Assembly: GCA_038207565.1 (NCBI GenBank) | Contig: JBBQZQ010000004.1 | Location: 93,816-157,815, forward strand | From: JALZAI01 sp038207565 | GTDB lineage: Bacteria; Actinomycetota; Actinomycetes; Mycobacteriales; Jatrophihabitantaceae | DNA: 64,000 nt | Reading direction: 5' to 3' | Part shown: positions 27,027 through 35,234 of the stretch, piece by piece | Position numbering within the stretch: the first letter of the stretch is position 1 | How the letters are laid out: each line of letters opens with the position of its first letter | The notes under the pieces: model-generated | Told to the model about the DNA's origin: nothing | Seen by the model: only the letters and a program-made list of their open reading frames with translations | The model's database searches: none | Program-made: the position numbers and the translations under genes

Positions 27027-28220
27027 TCAGCCGGCCGGCATGAGCGCGGACGGCGGCGTGGGCAGGGTGCGCGCACCGGCGAGGCGCTTGCGCCAGCGCA
27101 TGAACGAACGGGGCTGACCCAGCGCCAGCACGCCGATCGGTACGCCACCGCGTCGGTAGACAGCGAGGAAGTCGCGATCATCGAGCGAGCCCTCTTCCAC
27201 CAGCACCGAGTCCGCGCCCTGTGCGCGGCCGGCGAACTGCACGCGGATTTCGTACTGGTCCGACCAGAAATAGGGACCGCGGCCCTTGACGCGCACCGCG
27301 CCGCCCGTGAGCAGGGTGGTCACCGCGATCGGGCCGCGCTCCCTCGCTGCGGTCCAGTGCTCGAGCCGCTGATGCGCGCCTAGTTCGGGATCGTGCCAGG
27401 TGGCGCAGTCGCCGACCGCGACGACGTTGGGGATGCCGGTCGCGCCGTAGGCGTCGCAGGCCACCCCGTCGCCGACGTCCAGCGCCGTCCCCGACAGCCA
27501 TTCCAGATTCGGCTGGACACCGACGCCGACCACGACGACGTCGGCCGGCACGGATCGCCCGTCTGCGAGCTCGACCGCCTCGACATGATCCGCGCCGGCG
27601 AACCCACCGACCCCGACACCGGTGAGCAGGCGCACGCCGTGCTCGGCGTGCAGCCCCCCCACGACCGCGCCCATGCTCGTGCCGAGAGCAGCGCTCAACG
27701 GTGCGGCCGTCGCCTCGACGACAGTGACGTCGACACCGAGCGAATGCGCCGTGGATGCAACCTCGGCACCGACGAATCCCGCACCGACCACCACGAGCCG
27801 AGCGCCGGGACGCAGCTCCGCACGCAATGCGAGCGCGTCGTCGAGCGTGCGGAGCACGTGCACACCCGCCGGCACCGCCGACCAGGGCAGCCGCGGACGC
27901 GCCCCGGTCGCGGCCACGACACCGTCCACGACCAGCTCCGACCCGTCCGAGAGCTCCACGCTGCCTCGCGCTGGGTGCAGCTGGACGGCGCTGACACCGA
28001 GGCGCCAGTCGACGTCCAGATCCTCGTCGGCTGCGACCAGCGCGAGGTCCGTGTCGCCGGTCGTGCCGGCGAGGAACGTCTTGGACAGCGGCGGGCGATC
28101 ATAGGGCGCGTGGCTCTCCTCGCCCACGACCGTGATCGCGCCGTCGTAGCCCTGGGCGCGCAGCGCACGCGCAGCCGACACCCCGGCCAGCGACGCGCCG
28201 ACCACGGCGACCGCCCTCAC
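27027..28220 (-). CDS. FAD/NAD(P)-dependent ferredoxin reductase
   Basis: A 397-residue reductase of the rubredoxin/ferredoxin-reductase type. FAD motif VVGASLAGVSAARALR at the N-terminus, a second NAD-binding motif VVVGAGFVGAEVA mid-protein and NVVAVGDCATW near residue 290. The GTG start overlaps the stop of the Rieske ferredoxin gene (GTGA), so electrons probably flow NAD(P)H to this FAD protein to Rieske ferredoxin to the GbcA-like oxygenase. This three-component layout differs from the two-component GbcAB of Pseudomonas, where one protein combines reductase and ferredoxin. Confidence 0.9.
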   Translation of the reverse strand: MRAVAVVGASLAGVSAARALRAQGYDGAITVVGEESHAPYDRPPLSKTFLAGTTGDTDLALVAADEDLDVDWRLGVSAVQLHPARGSVELSDGSELVVDGVVAATGARPRLPWSAVPAGVHVLRTLDDALALRAELRPGARLVVVGAGFVGAEVASTAHSLGVDVTVVEATAAPLSAALGTSMGAVVGGLHAEHGVRLLTGVGVGGFAGADHVEAVELADGRSVPADVVVVGVGVQPNLEWLSGTALDVGDGVACDAYGATGIPNVVAVGDCATWHDPELGAHQRLEHWTAARERGPIAVTTLLTGGAVRVKGRGPYFWSDQYEIRVQFAGRAQGADSVLVEEGSLDDRDFLAVYRRGGVPIGVLALGQPRSFMRWRKRLAGARTLPTPPSALMPAG

Positions 28221-28570
28221 GGAGCGGGCCGCGCGTCGGGCGGCAGATTCGGCAGGTCGGCGGAGAGGGTCAGATAGATGTCGCCATCGCTCAGCGTCAC
28301 CGCATGGGTACGCACCGGGCGTTTCGCCGGCGGCGCGTCCACCCTTCCGGTGCGCAGGTCGAATTTGGACGCGTGCAGCGGGCACTCGACCTCGCAGCCT
28401 TCCAGCCAGCCGTCGGCCAGCGAGGCGTCCTGATGGGTACAAGTGTCATCGACTGCGAACACCTCACCGTCCTCGGTGTGGAAGATCGCGACCGCAGGAT
28501 CGAGGTCGACGCGCACCGATTCCCCCCTCGGGACGTCGGTGAGCGGACAGACTCGTATCACGTCGGCCAC
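28217..28570 (-). CDS. Rieske-type ferredoxin
   Basis: A 117-residue Rieske 2Fe-2S ferredoxin with ligands C44-x-H46 and C63-x2-H66 (DDTCTHQDASLADG...ECPLHASKFDLRTG). Of the biphenyl/phenylpropionate dioxygenase ferredoxin type. First gene of the ferredoxin-reductase-oxygenase operon and the expected electron carrier to the GbcA-like oxygenase. Confidence 0.93.
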   Translation of the reverse strand: MADVIRVCPLTDVPRGESVRVDLDPAVAIFHTEDGEVFAVDDTCTHQDASLADGWLEGCEVECPLHASKFDLRTGRVDAPPAKRPVRTHAVTLSDGDIYLTLSADLPNLPPDARPAP

Positions 28571-28882
28571 CTCTGTAATCGCCTGCGCGCGTCGCGCCCC
28601 TTCGAGATTAGAGCTGCCATTGCGCAGAGCACAACACGACGCGCGATACGCAACACCTTCGAAAAGGCCGGAACTCTAGCTTGAGGACGTATCGGGCGGG
28701 GCGATTTGTCCGGCTTGGCCCTGGCTGCCCCTCCCGCGCCGTCGGTAACGGTGCTGTCACGGAATACGGGTGGCGATCACGCTGCACTGAGATCTCACCA
28801 AGGGCTCTGACTATCATGAGCAAACTCCGGGGGTCGGAAGGCGGGTTCACCTCAAGATGTCGACACCGAGCACAGTGCGGCC
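28571..28882. promoter_or_regulatory. Divergent intergenic region between ferredoxin and transporter operons
   Basis: 312 bases with no credible gene. It must carry promoters for both the Rieske ferredoxin operon (minus) and the ABC transporter operon (plus). It contains CGCAACAC at 28649-28656, also found in the sox/IclR intergenic region, a possible shared operator half-site. No terminator or riboswitch recognised. Confidence 0.35.
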
Positions 28883-30028
28883 GTGGCGATAGCTCCAGCG
28901 GGGACGGCAGCCCCGCTCGAATTCCGGAACGTCACCAAGCGTTACGCGGGCGCCCAGGCCGCAGCCATCGACGACCTGTCCTTGATCGTGCCCGCCGGCG
29001 AGGTCTGCGTGCTGGTCGGCCCGTCCGGCTGCGGTAAGACCACCGCCATGCGCCTGGTCAACCGGATGATCGACCTGACCAGCGGCGATATCTTGATCGA
29101 CGGCAACAGCACCGTCGGCCGCCCGCCCGCCGAACTGCGGCGGGAGATCGGGTACGTCATCCAGCACGTGGGCCTGTTCCCCCACATGAACATCATGAAC
29201 AACATCACGATGGTGCCGAAGCTGCTCGGCTGGGATCGCAAACGCGTCGCCAAGCGTGGCACCGAACTGCTCGACCTGATCGGCCTGCCCCAGGAGATGG
29301 CCTCCCGCTTCCCCAATCAGCTCTCCGGCGGTCAACGCCAGCGCATCGGCGTGGCACGGGCCCTCGCCGCGGACCCGCCGCTCATGTTGATGGACGAACC
29401 GTTCGGTGCGATCGACCCGATCAATCGCGAGCGGTTGCAGAACGAGTTCCTGCGGTTGCAGAAGGAAATTCGCAAGACGGTCGTCTTCGTCACGCACGAC
29501 ATCGACGAGGCCATCAAGATGGGCGACCGGATCGCGATCCTGCGCGAGGGCGGCGACCTCGTTCAGTACGACACGCCGGATGCGATCCTTGCCCGCCCCG
29601 CCAACGAGTTCGTCGCGCGCTTCGTCGGTGCCGACCGCGGGCTCAAGCGCCTGGCGCTCACCACGCTCGACGAGATCGACCTCGCCGACGCCCCGACCGT
29701 CCGCGACGGCGAGGCGGTCGGATCGTCCTCGTGGAGCGACGGCGATCGTGTCGTGGTCGTGGACGACGACCGACGCCCGTTAGGCGAGTTCACGCGCGAT
29801 CAGCTTTCCAACGGCCGGATCACGGCTGCCGATGCGCACCCGATCGGTCCGACGGTAACCACATCGGCGACGCTGCGTGACGCGCTGTCGATAATGATGA
29901 CCGACTCCGGCCGGCCCATCCTGGTGGTGGACGGAGACGGCCGGGTCGCCGGCTACGTGTCGATCGAACTGATCAACGAGAGCCTCAACCACGTGCGCAA
30001 CGACAGTGCCGCGCCGACGGCCACATGA
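28883..30028 (+). CDS. opuCA: Quaternary-amine ABC transporter, ATP-binding protein (OpuCA/ProV type)
   Basis: A 381-residue ATPase with Walker A GPSGCGKTT (46-54), signature LSGGQRQRIGVARALA, Walker B LMLMDEPFGAIDP and the family-typical INRERLQNEFLRLQ. The C-terminal region (about 250-370) has CBS-like repeats (TLRDALSIMMTDSGRPILVVDG), which in OpuA/OpuC sense ionic strength. GTG start without an obvious ribosome-binding site. Overlaps the first permease by ATGA. Energises import of glycine betaine, carnitine or a related osmolyte. Confidence 0.92.
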   Translation: MAIAPAGTAAPLEFRNVTKRYAGAQAAAIDDLSLIVPAGEVCVLVGPSGCGKTTAMRLVNRMIDLTSGDILIDGNSTVGRPPAELRREIGYVIQHVGLFPHMNIMNNITMVPKLLGWDRKRVAKRGTELLDLIGLPQEMASRFPNQLSGGQRQRIGVARALAADPPLMLMDEPFGAIDPINRERLQNEFLRLQKEIRKTVVFVTHDIDEAIKMGDRIAILREGGDLVQYDTPDAILARPANEFVARFVGADRGLKRLALTTLDEIDLADAPTVRDGEAVGSSSWSDGDRVVVVDDDRRPLGEFTRDQLSNGRITAADAHPIGPTVTTSATLRDALSIMMTDSGRPILVVDGDGRVAGYVSIELINESLNHVRNDSAAPTAT

Positions 30029-30759
30029 TGGCCCCCGTGACGAGGGTGCCCGAGGCGCCGGTCATCCCGGACTTCGGCAAGACCTCGAGCTGCGTGAAGG
30101 ACAACGGGACGTTCTGCTGGGACTGGTTCAAGGATCACTGGGGTAACACGTTCGTGCCCGCAATAATCCAGCACATCGAGCTGTCTCTCATTGCCCTGGT
30201 GATCGGCTTCGTCATCGCCTTCGGGCTGGCGGTCGCCGCCTACCGCAAACGGTGGTTGGTCGCTCCCGTCACCTTCGCCACGAGCCTGCTCTACACGATC
30301 CCCTCGCTCGCGGCCTTCGAGATCCTCATCCCGGTGACCGGTATCAACCGGACGACGGTCGAGATTCCGCTCACCTCGTACACGTTGCTCATCCTGTTCA
30401 CGAACACGCTGGCCGGCTTGAGCGGGGTATCGCCCGACGTGCGCGACGCCGCCGCTGGGATCGGTCTCACCCCGCGGCAGTCACTGCTGCGAGTCGAGCT
30501 CCCATTGGCAGTGCCGACGATCATCGCCGGGCTGCGGGTGGCCGCGGTGACCATGATATCGCTGGCCACGGTCGCGGCGGCTGTCCTGCCGCAGGGCCTG
30601 GGCAAGATCATCTTTGATGCGCTGAACACCGGAAACTTCAATACCTCGTTCATCGCGGCCGGCGCGTTCTGCGTTCTGCTCGCCCTGGCTGCCGACGGAC
30701 TGCTCGCCCTGGCTCAACACTGGCTCACTCCGTGGGCCGCCTCCCGCCGGATCGGGTGA
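30025..30759 (+). CDS. opuCB: Quaternary-amine ABC transporter permease (OpuCB type)
   Basis: A 244-residue inner-membrane permease with about six transmembrane helices and the EAA-type loop DAAAGIGLTPRQSLLRVELPLAVPTIIAGLR, typical of the ProW/OpuCB family. An unusual cytosolic or periplasmic N-terminal stretch of 45 residues contains two Cys (SSCVKDNGTFCWDW). Start overlaps the ATPase stop. Forms the channel with the second permease. Confidence 0.9.
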   Translation: MMAPVTRVPEAPVIPDFGKTSSCVKDNGTFCWDWFKDHWGNTFVPAIIQHIELSLIALVIGFVIAFGLAVAAYRKRWLVAPVTFATSLLYTIPSLAAFEILIPVTGINRTTVEIPLTSYTLLILFTNTLAGLSGVSPDVRDAAAGIGLTPRQSLLRVELPLAVPTIIAGLRVAAVTMISLATVAAAVLPQGLGKIIFDALNTGNFNTSFIAAGAFCVLLALAADGLLALAQHWLTPWAASRRIG

Positions 30760-30766
30760 GGTCGAG

Positions 30767-31555
30767 ATGAATGACTTCGTCGCCGGTTTCCACTTCGTGT
30801 TCGACAATTGGAGTTTGGTCTGGCCCAAGACGCTCGCTCACCTGGAGCTGTCCTCCAAGGCCGTACTCATCGCGGTCCTGATCGGCGTCCCGCTCGGCGT
30901 ATTCCTTGGCCACATACACCGATTCTCGTTCCTCGCCATCAACGTCTCCAATCTCGGACGTGCGTTGCCGAGTCTGGCCGTGCTCGCGATCCTGCTTCCG
31001 GTCTTCGGCATCGGCACGACCGACGTGATCATCGCACTGGTCGTGCTGGCGGCTCCCCCGATCTTCACCAACGCCTACGTTGCGGTCGACCAGGTCGACG
31101 CGGACACAGTCGATGCGGCAAAGGGGATCGGCCTGCGCCCGCGCCAGGTGCTCATGAAGGTGGAAATTCCGCTCGCTCTTCCGATCATCTTCGCCGGCAT
31201 CCGCACGTCTGCGGTGTTCGTGGTCGCCACGGCCACGCTGGCGGGTTTCTTCGGCGGCGGCGGCCTGGGCGACATCATCAGCAACGCGGCCTCCTATCAC
31301 CTCAGCGGCGTGATCGGGGCGTCCTACGTCCTCATCGTGCTCGCCTTCGGCTCGCAGGCCCTGTTCATCCTGCTCGAACGGCTCGTTACGCCGGTCAGCC
31401 TGCGCTCGCACAATGCGCTCGGCGGCTTCCTGTCCCGGCAACGGACCACCATGGCTCGCGGCGGCGAGCAGCGGCTCGAGGCGGTTGACGACCTCGAGGA
31501 ACACGACCGATCCGACGACTCAATCCAACTGCAACAAGGGAGTAACACCAGATGA
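30767..31555 (+). CDS. opuCD: Quaternary-amine ABC transporter permease (OpuCD type)
   Basis: A 262-residue second permease, paralogous to its neighbour, with the loop DAAKGIGLRPRQVLMKVEIPLALPIIFAGIR and about six helices. A charged tail of about 45 residues follows the last helix. Seven bases after opuCB; its stop overlaps the start of the binding-protein gene by ATGA. Confidence 0.9.
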   Translation: MNDFVAGFHFVFDNWSLVWPKTLAHLELSSKAVLIAVLIGVPLGVFLGHIHRFSFLAINVSNLGRALPSLAVLAILLPVFGIGTTDVIIALVVLAAPPIFTNAYVAVDQVDADTVDAAKGIGLRPRQVLMKVEIPLALPIIFAGIRTSAVFVVATATLAGFFGGGGLGDIISNAASYHLSGVIGASYVLIVLAFGSQALFILLERLVTPVSLRSHNALGGFLSRQRTTMARGGEQRLEAVDDLEEHDRSDDSIQLQQGSNTR

Positions 31556-32535
31556 AACAGTCCAGACTGTTCAGCCGCACCGCCGGTGCCGCCATGGCAG
31601 CCGTCGTACTCAGCGGGCTGCTGGCCGCCTGCGGTGGTTCCAGCGGCGGGGGTAGTGGAACCACCGCCGCGCCGGGTGGCGGAACCGGACCCGCCTCCTC
31701 TCCGGCCGCCCTGCCAGGGAAGGGAAAGCCGGCCATCGTGATGGGAGACAAGAACTTCGCGGAGGAATACCTGCTCGGGGCGTTGTACTCGCAGGCCTTG
31801 AAGGCGAAGGGCTTCACGGTGACCCTGAAGGAGAACCTCGGCAGCTCCGAGATCGCCGACAAGTCGCTGACCAGCGGGCAGATCGACATCTACCCGGAGT
31901 ACACCGGCGTCATCTACACCGAGCTGGCCAAGCTCGGCGACCGTGGCAAGAGTGCCGACTCCACCTACGCCGGCGCGAAGTCCTTCGAGGCGAAACGCGG
32001 CTTCACCATCCTGGAGCCGACCCCGTTCCGGGACGCGGACGGCGTAGCCGTGCTGAACGACTACGCGAAGAAGAACGGGCTGAAGACGATCGGCGACCTG
32101 TCCAAGGTCGGTTCGTTCACCTACGCGGGCCCGCCGGAGAACGGAACCCGCTTCCAGGGTGTCGTGGGTCTGAAGAAGGTTTACAAGCTCAACAAGATCC
32201 AGTTCAAGCCACTGACGATCGGGGCGCAGTACCAGGCGCTGAACCAGAAGAAGGTCGACTCGATCGCCATCTTCACGACTGACGGTCAGCTGGCCAGTGG
32301 CAAGTACGCGGTGCTGGAGGACACCGAGGGCATCTTCGGATTCCAGCAGGCGGTGCCCGTCGTGTCCGACAAGGTGCTCAAGGCTCAGGGACCGGCGTTC
32401 GCCGAGACCCTCAACGCGGTGAGCGCCAAGCTCACGACCGACGCCATCGTGGCGATGAACAAGGCCGTCCAGATCGACCAGAAGAAGCCGGCCGACGTCG
32501 CGAAGGCCTTCCTGGCAGCCAACGGGCTGTCATAA
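31552..32535 (+). CDS. opuCC: Osmoprotectant-binding lipoprotein (OpuCC/ProX type)
   Basis: A 327-residue substrate-binding lipoprotein: lipobox LLAACGG after a signal helix, a Gly/Ser/Thr-rich linker, then the OpuAC domain (IVMGDKNFAEEYLLGALYSQAL...IDIYPEYTGVIYTEL). This domain is found in glycine betaine, carnitine, choline and proline-betaine receptors. Last gene of the four-gene transporter operon. Ligand cannot be decided from sequence; the adjacent demethylation genes favour glycine betaine. Confidence 0.92.
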   Translation: MKQSRLFSRTAGAAMAAVVLSGLLAACGGSSGGGSGTTAAPGGGTGPASSPAALPGKGKPAIVMGDKNFAEEYLLGALYSQALKAKGFTVTLKENLGSSEIADKSLTSGQIDIYPEYTGVIYTELAKLGDRGKSADSTYAGAKSFEAKRGFTILEPTPFRDADGVAVLNDYAKKNGLKTIGDLSKVGSFTYAGPPENGTRFQGVVGLKKVYKLNKIQFKPLTIGAQYQALNQKKVDSIAIFTTDGQLASGKYAVLEDTEGIFGFQQAVPVVSDKVLKAQGPAFAETLNAVSAKLTTDAIVAMNKAVQIDQKKPADVAKAFLAANGLS

Positions 32536-32552
32536 GCGCGCTGCTGCGTTGA

Positions 32553-32605
32553 TTTCCCCGCTGGTAGCCGGTCGGCGTCAGCCGAACCGAGCACCAGCGG
32601 GGAAA
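32553..32605. terminator. Bidirectional terminator hairpin
   Basis: Perfect 13-base inverted repeat TTTCCCCGCTGGT / ACCAGCGGGGAAA with further pairing inside (CGGTCGGC / GCCGAACCG), between the convergent transporter and LacI genes. The outer A/T bases give short U-runs in both directions. Confidence 0.8.
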
Positions 32606-32611
32606 GCACGA

Positions 32612-33619
32612 TCACGTCGGTGGCGCAGCGACCGATCCGCGCGGCTGCGCGACCGGCGTGAACAACTTGCGCCGTGAGCTCCTGTCCTCATCGATCGCAC
32701 GCACGGTGCGCTGGACCGCATACGACACCAACCGCTCGACCGGCCAGCGAAAGTTCGACAACGGCGGCGTGAGCAGACGCGACACCGGATGGTCGTCGTA
32801 GCCGAGGACGGACACCCCGGTGGGGATGCTCAGGCCCAGCCGTCCCGCCGCCTCGTACACGCCGTAGGCCATCGAATCGGCCAGGCAGAAGAACGCCGTC
32901 GGCGGTTCGTCGCCGCACAGCGCCGCCAGCGCGACGGCGGCGGCGCCGTCGAGATCGTAGGGCGACATGTGCAGGGTGGTCTGCAGGCCGAGGTCGGCCG
33001 ACACCCGCCGGACGGCGATCTCGGCAGGACTCTCCGGCGTGGTGCGCGAGGAATGCGTGAGCACCGCGATCCGCCGGTGCCCGGCCCGCGCCAGCTGTCC
33101 CAGCGCCTCGCTGACGCCCGCGTCGTTGTCGAAAACGACCTCGGCCGCCGTTGCGGCACCCGGTATCCCGTCGCCGATCGAGACAAGGACGGTGCGGCGC
33201 GCGATGTCCGGCCAGTGCTTGGAGCCCGGGTCCACGGCCAAGACGATCAACGCGTCGACACGCTGGTCGACCAGTTGCGAGGCGAGTTCCTGTTCGAGCT
33301 CCGGGCTGTTCGAGCCGTCGACGATGAGCGCGTGCCGGTTCGACTCGAGCAGCTCGCGACCGAGCGCGGCAGCGACACTCTGCTGCCAGATGTCCTGCAA
33401 CGATCCGCACAACACGCCGACGTATCCCGTGCGCCCGGACGCGAGAGCCCGGGCGATCGGATCGACCTGGTAGCCGAGCCGAGTAGCCACCTCGCGGACC
33501 CGCCGCTGGGTCTCCACCGGCACCTGCAAGCCCCGCAGGGCATAGGACACCGCACTCGTCGACAAACCAGACTCAGTCGCGACGTCGCGAAGAGTGACAC
33601 GCTTCGCCCGCTCGCGCAC
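32612..33619 (-). CDS. LacI-family transcriptional regulator
   Basis: A 335-residue LacI-type repressor: helix-turn-helix and hinge at the N-terminus (VTLRDVATESGLSTSAVSYALRGLQVPVETQRRVREVATRLGYQ), then the periplasmic-binding-protein-like effector domain (VGVLCGSLQDIWQQ to LGYDDHPVSRLLTPPLS). GTG start at 33619 chosen because it sits just before the DNA-binding domain; the longer frame is arginine-rich shadow. Divergent from the amidohydrolase operon, which it probably controls through the operator at 33668-33694. LacI members usually bind sugars or nucleosides; the effector here is unknown. Confidence 0.9.
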   Translation of the reverse strand: MRERAKRVTLRDVATESGLSTSAVSYALRGLQVPVETQRRVREVATRLGYQVDPIARALASGRTGYVGVLCGSLQDIWQQSVAAALGRELLESNRHALIVDGSNSPELEQELASQLVDQRVDALIVLAVDPGSKHWPDIARRTVLVSIGDGIPGAATAAEVVFDNDAGVSEALGQLARAGHRRIAVLTHSSRTTPESPAEIAVRRVSADLGLQTTLHMSPYDLDGAAAVALAALCGDEPPTAFFCLADSMAYGVYEAAGRLGLSIPTGVSVLGYDDHPVSRLLTPPLSNFRWPVERLVSYAVQRTVRAIDEDRSSRRKLFTPVAQPRGSVAAPPT

Positions 33620-33667
33620 CGATCGATCGTAACCGGGAGTTGACGTGCCCGTAGCGGGAAGCCCCGG

Positions 33668-33694
33668 GTGAAGCGCTACAGTGAAGCGGTTCAC
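33668..33694. promoter_or_regulatory. Tandem LacI-type operator candidate
   Basis: Two adjacent copies of GTGAAGCG, 13 bases apart: GTGAAGCGCTACA (33668) and GTGAAGCGGTTCAC (33681), the latter a near-palindrome with a central CG as in LacI-family sites. They lie between the divergent LacI gene and the amidohydrolase operon, 24 bases before the GTG start at 33718. Confidence 0.55.
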
Positions 33695-33717
33695 CGCGAA
33701 ACGCGAGAGGAGGTGTT

Positions 33718-34617
33718 GTGCGCCAGTCAGTCCGGGTCGACGTTCACCAACATCTCTGGCCACCACAATTGCTCGCCGCGCTGCGCGCTCGGACGACGCC
33801 GCCCATGCTGCGCGGCTGGACACTGAGCACCGCAGGTGAAATGCCGTTCGAGGTGCACCCGGTTGATCACGACCCAGCGCAACGAGCCGCACTCGACGTC
33901 GGCACCGGCCGCGTGCTCCTGTCCCTGTCGGCGCCACTCGGGATCGAGACACTGCCACCGCACGAGGCGCAGCCGTTGCTCGACGCGTGGCACGCCGGGG
34001 TGCTCGACCTGCCGGCGCCCTTCGAGGGCTGGGCTTCGGTCAGTGCGACAGAACCCGATCTGGACGGCCTCAAGGGACTTCTCACCTCGGGATTCGTCGG
34101 TCTGCAGCTTCCCGCCCCCGCATTCGCCCACCCGGCAGCCATCGCGGCGGTCTACCCCGTGCTGCGTCTGTGCGAGATCCTTGGGCGGCCGGTCCTCGTG
34201 CATCCCGGGCCGGTCAACAACCTTCCGGCCGCAGCCCCGGCCTGGTGGGCCGCCGTGGTCGACTACCCCGCGCAACTGCAGGCGGCCTGGTGGGCGTGGC
34301 ACGCGGTCGGGCGTGGCCTGCTACCTGACCTGCGCGTGTGCTTCGTCGCCGGCGCCGGCCTGGCTCCGGTTCACCACGAGCGGCACACGGCCCGCGGCGG
34401 CGGGCGGTTCGTCGTCGACGGTGCCTGTTTCGTGGATACCTCGTCCTACGGGCGCCAGGGAATCGACGCGCTGACTCGCGCGCTCGGCATCGACGTCATC
34501 GTCCTGGGTAGCGACCGGCCCTATTGCGGCCCGATGGACACCCACCTCGATCACGCGGCGCGTCACGCTGTGTGCGTCGACAACCCCCACCGGCTACTGC
34601 AAGGAGGAACTGTATGA
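33718..34617 (+). CDS. Amidohydrolase-2 family metal-dependent hydrolase
   Basis: A 299-residue TIM-barrel hydrolase. The N-terminal metal motif is VDVHQHLWP, a further histidine is in RPVLVHPGPV and the likely catalytic aspartate in IVLGSDRPYCGP. The GTG start has GGAGG upstream. First gene of a four-gene operon (ATGA overlap with the next). Members hydrolyse or decarboxylate small cyclic or amide substrates. Nothing in the sequence gives the substrate; neighbours suggest a methylated amino-acid derivative. Confidence 0.82.
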   Translation: MRQSVRVDVHQHLWPPQLLAALRARTTPPMLRGWTLSTAGEMPFEVHPVDHDPAQRAALDVGTGRVLLSLSAPLGIETLPPHEAQPLLDAWHAGVLDLPAPFEGWASVSATEPDLDGLKGLLTSGFVGLQLPAPAFAHPAAIAAVYPVLRLCEILGRPVLVHPGPVNNLPAAAPAWWAAVVDYPAQLQAAWWAWHAVGRGLLPDLRVCFVAGAGLAPVHHERHTARGGGRFVVDGACFVDTSSYGRQGIDALTRALGIDVIVLGSDRPYCGPMDTHLDHAARHAVCVDNPHRLLQGGTV

Positions 34618-35234
34618 ACGCGGCGACCTGCACGAGCGGGAAGGGCAGCGGGCCCGCCGACGCCCGACGTCCACAATCTCTGCCGAGCGTGCCAGCGCGG
34701 GAGACTGTGTCGATGGCGGACACCCTCGTCCTCAGCCCGGACGCCCTTCCCGACCGCGACCTCGGCCAGGCCGAGTTGCGCGAACTCGTCGCGTCGGTGG
34801 CGGCGAATACGCAGCTGTGGCGCGAGCACGTCGGCTTCGACGACGACGGGCGCCATTACGTGTGCCTGCACCGAGACGCCCACGTCGACATCTGGGTCTT
34901 GTGCTGGACTGCCCGCAACGACACCGGTTGGCACGACCACGACATCTCATCAGGCGCCGTCGCCGTCGTGCAGGGTCGCCTCGCTGAGCACACCCTTGCC
35001 GTCGGAGCCCCCAGCATCACGACCGAGATCGACGCAGGCCGCGTCATCAGCTTCGGTCCCGATCACATCCACCGGCTCACCGGGGTCGACGGCGGCAGTG
35101 TGAGCATCCACGCCTATTCCCCACCGCTGTGGCGACTCGGCAGGTACGCCGTGGCAGCCAGCGGCGTGCTCACGCGAACGTCGGTGTCCTACGCCGACGA
35201 GCTGCGCCCGGCCGAGAATGGGGTGCCTGGATGA
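34614..35234 (+). CDS. Cysteine-dioxygenase-like cupin
   Basis: A 206-residue protein of the cysteine dioxygenase / mercaptopropionate dioxygenase family. Iron-binding histidines are suggested by GWHDHDISSGAVAVVQG and by FGPDHIHRLTG, with a YSPP block before the C-terminus. The N-terminal 35 residues are poorly conserved-looking. An AAGGAGGAA site precedes the ATG, which overlaps the amidohydrolase stop; its own stop overlaps the next start. Known members add O2 to a thiol to form a sulphinate. The thiol substrate here is unknown. Confidence 0.82.
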   Translation: MNAATCTSGKGSGPADARRPQSLPSVPARETVSMADTLVLSPDALPDRDLGQAELRELVASVAANTQLWREHVGFDDDGRHYVCLHRDAHVDIWVLCWTARNDTGWHDHDISSGAVAVVQGRLAEHTLAVGAPSITTEIDAGRVISFGPDHIHRLTGVDGGSVSIHAYSPPLWRLGRYAVAASGVLTRTSVSYADELRPAENGVPG

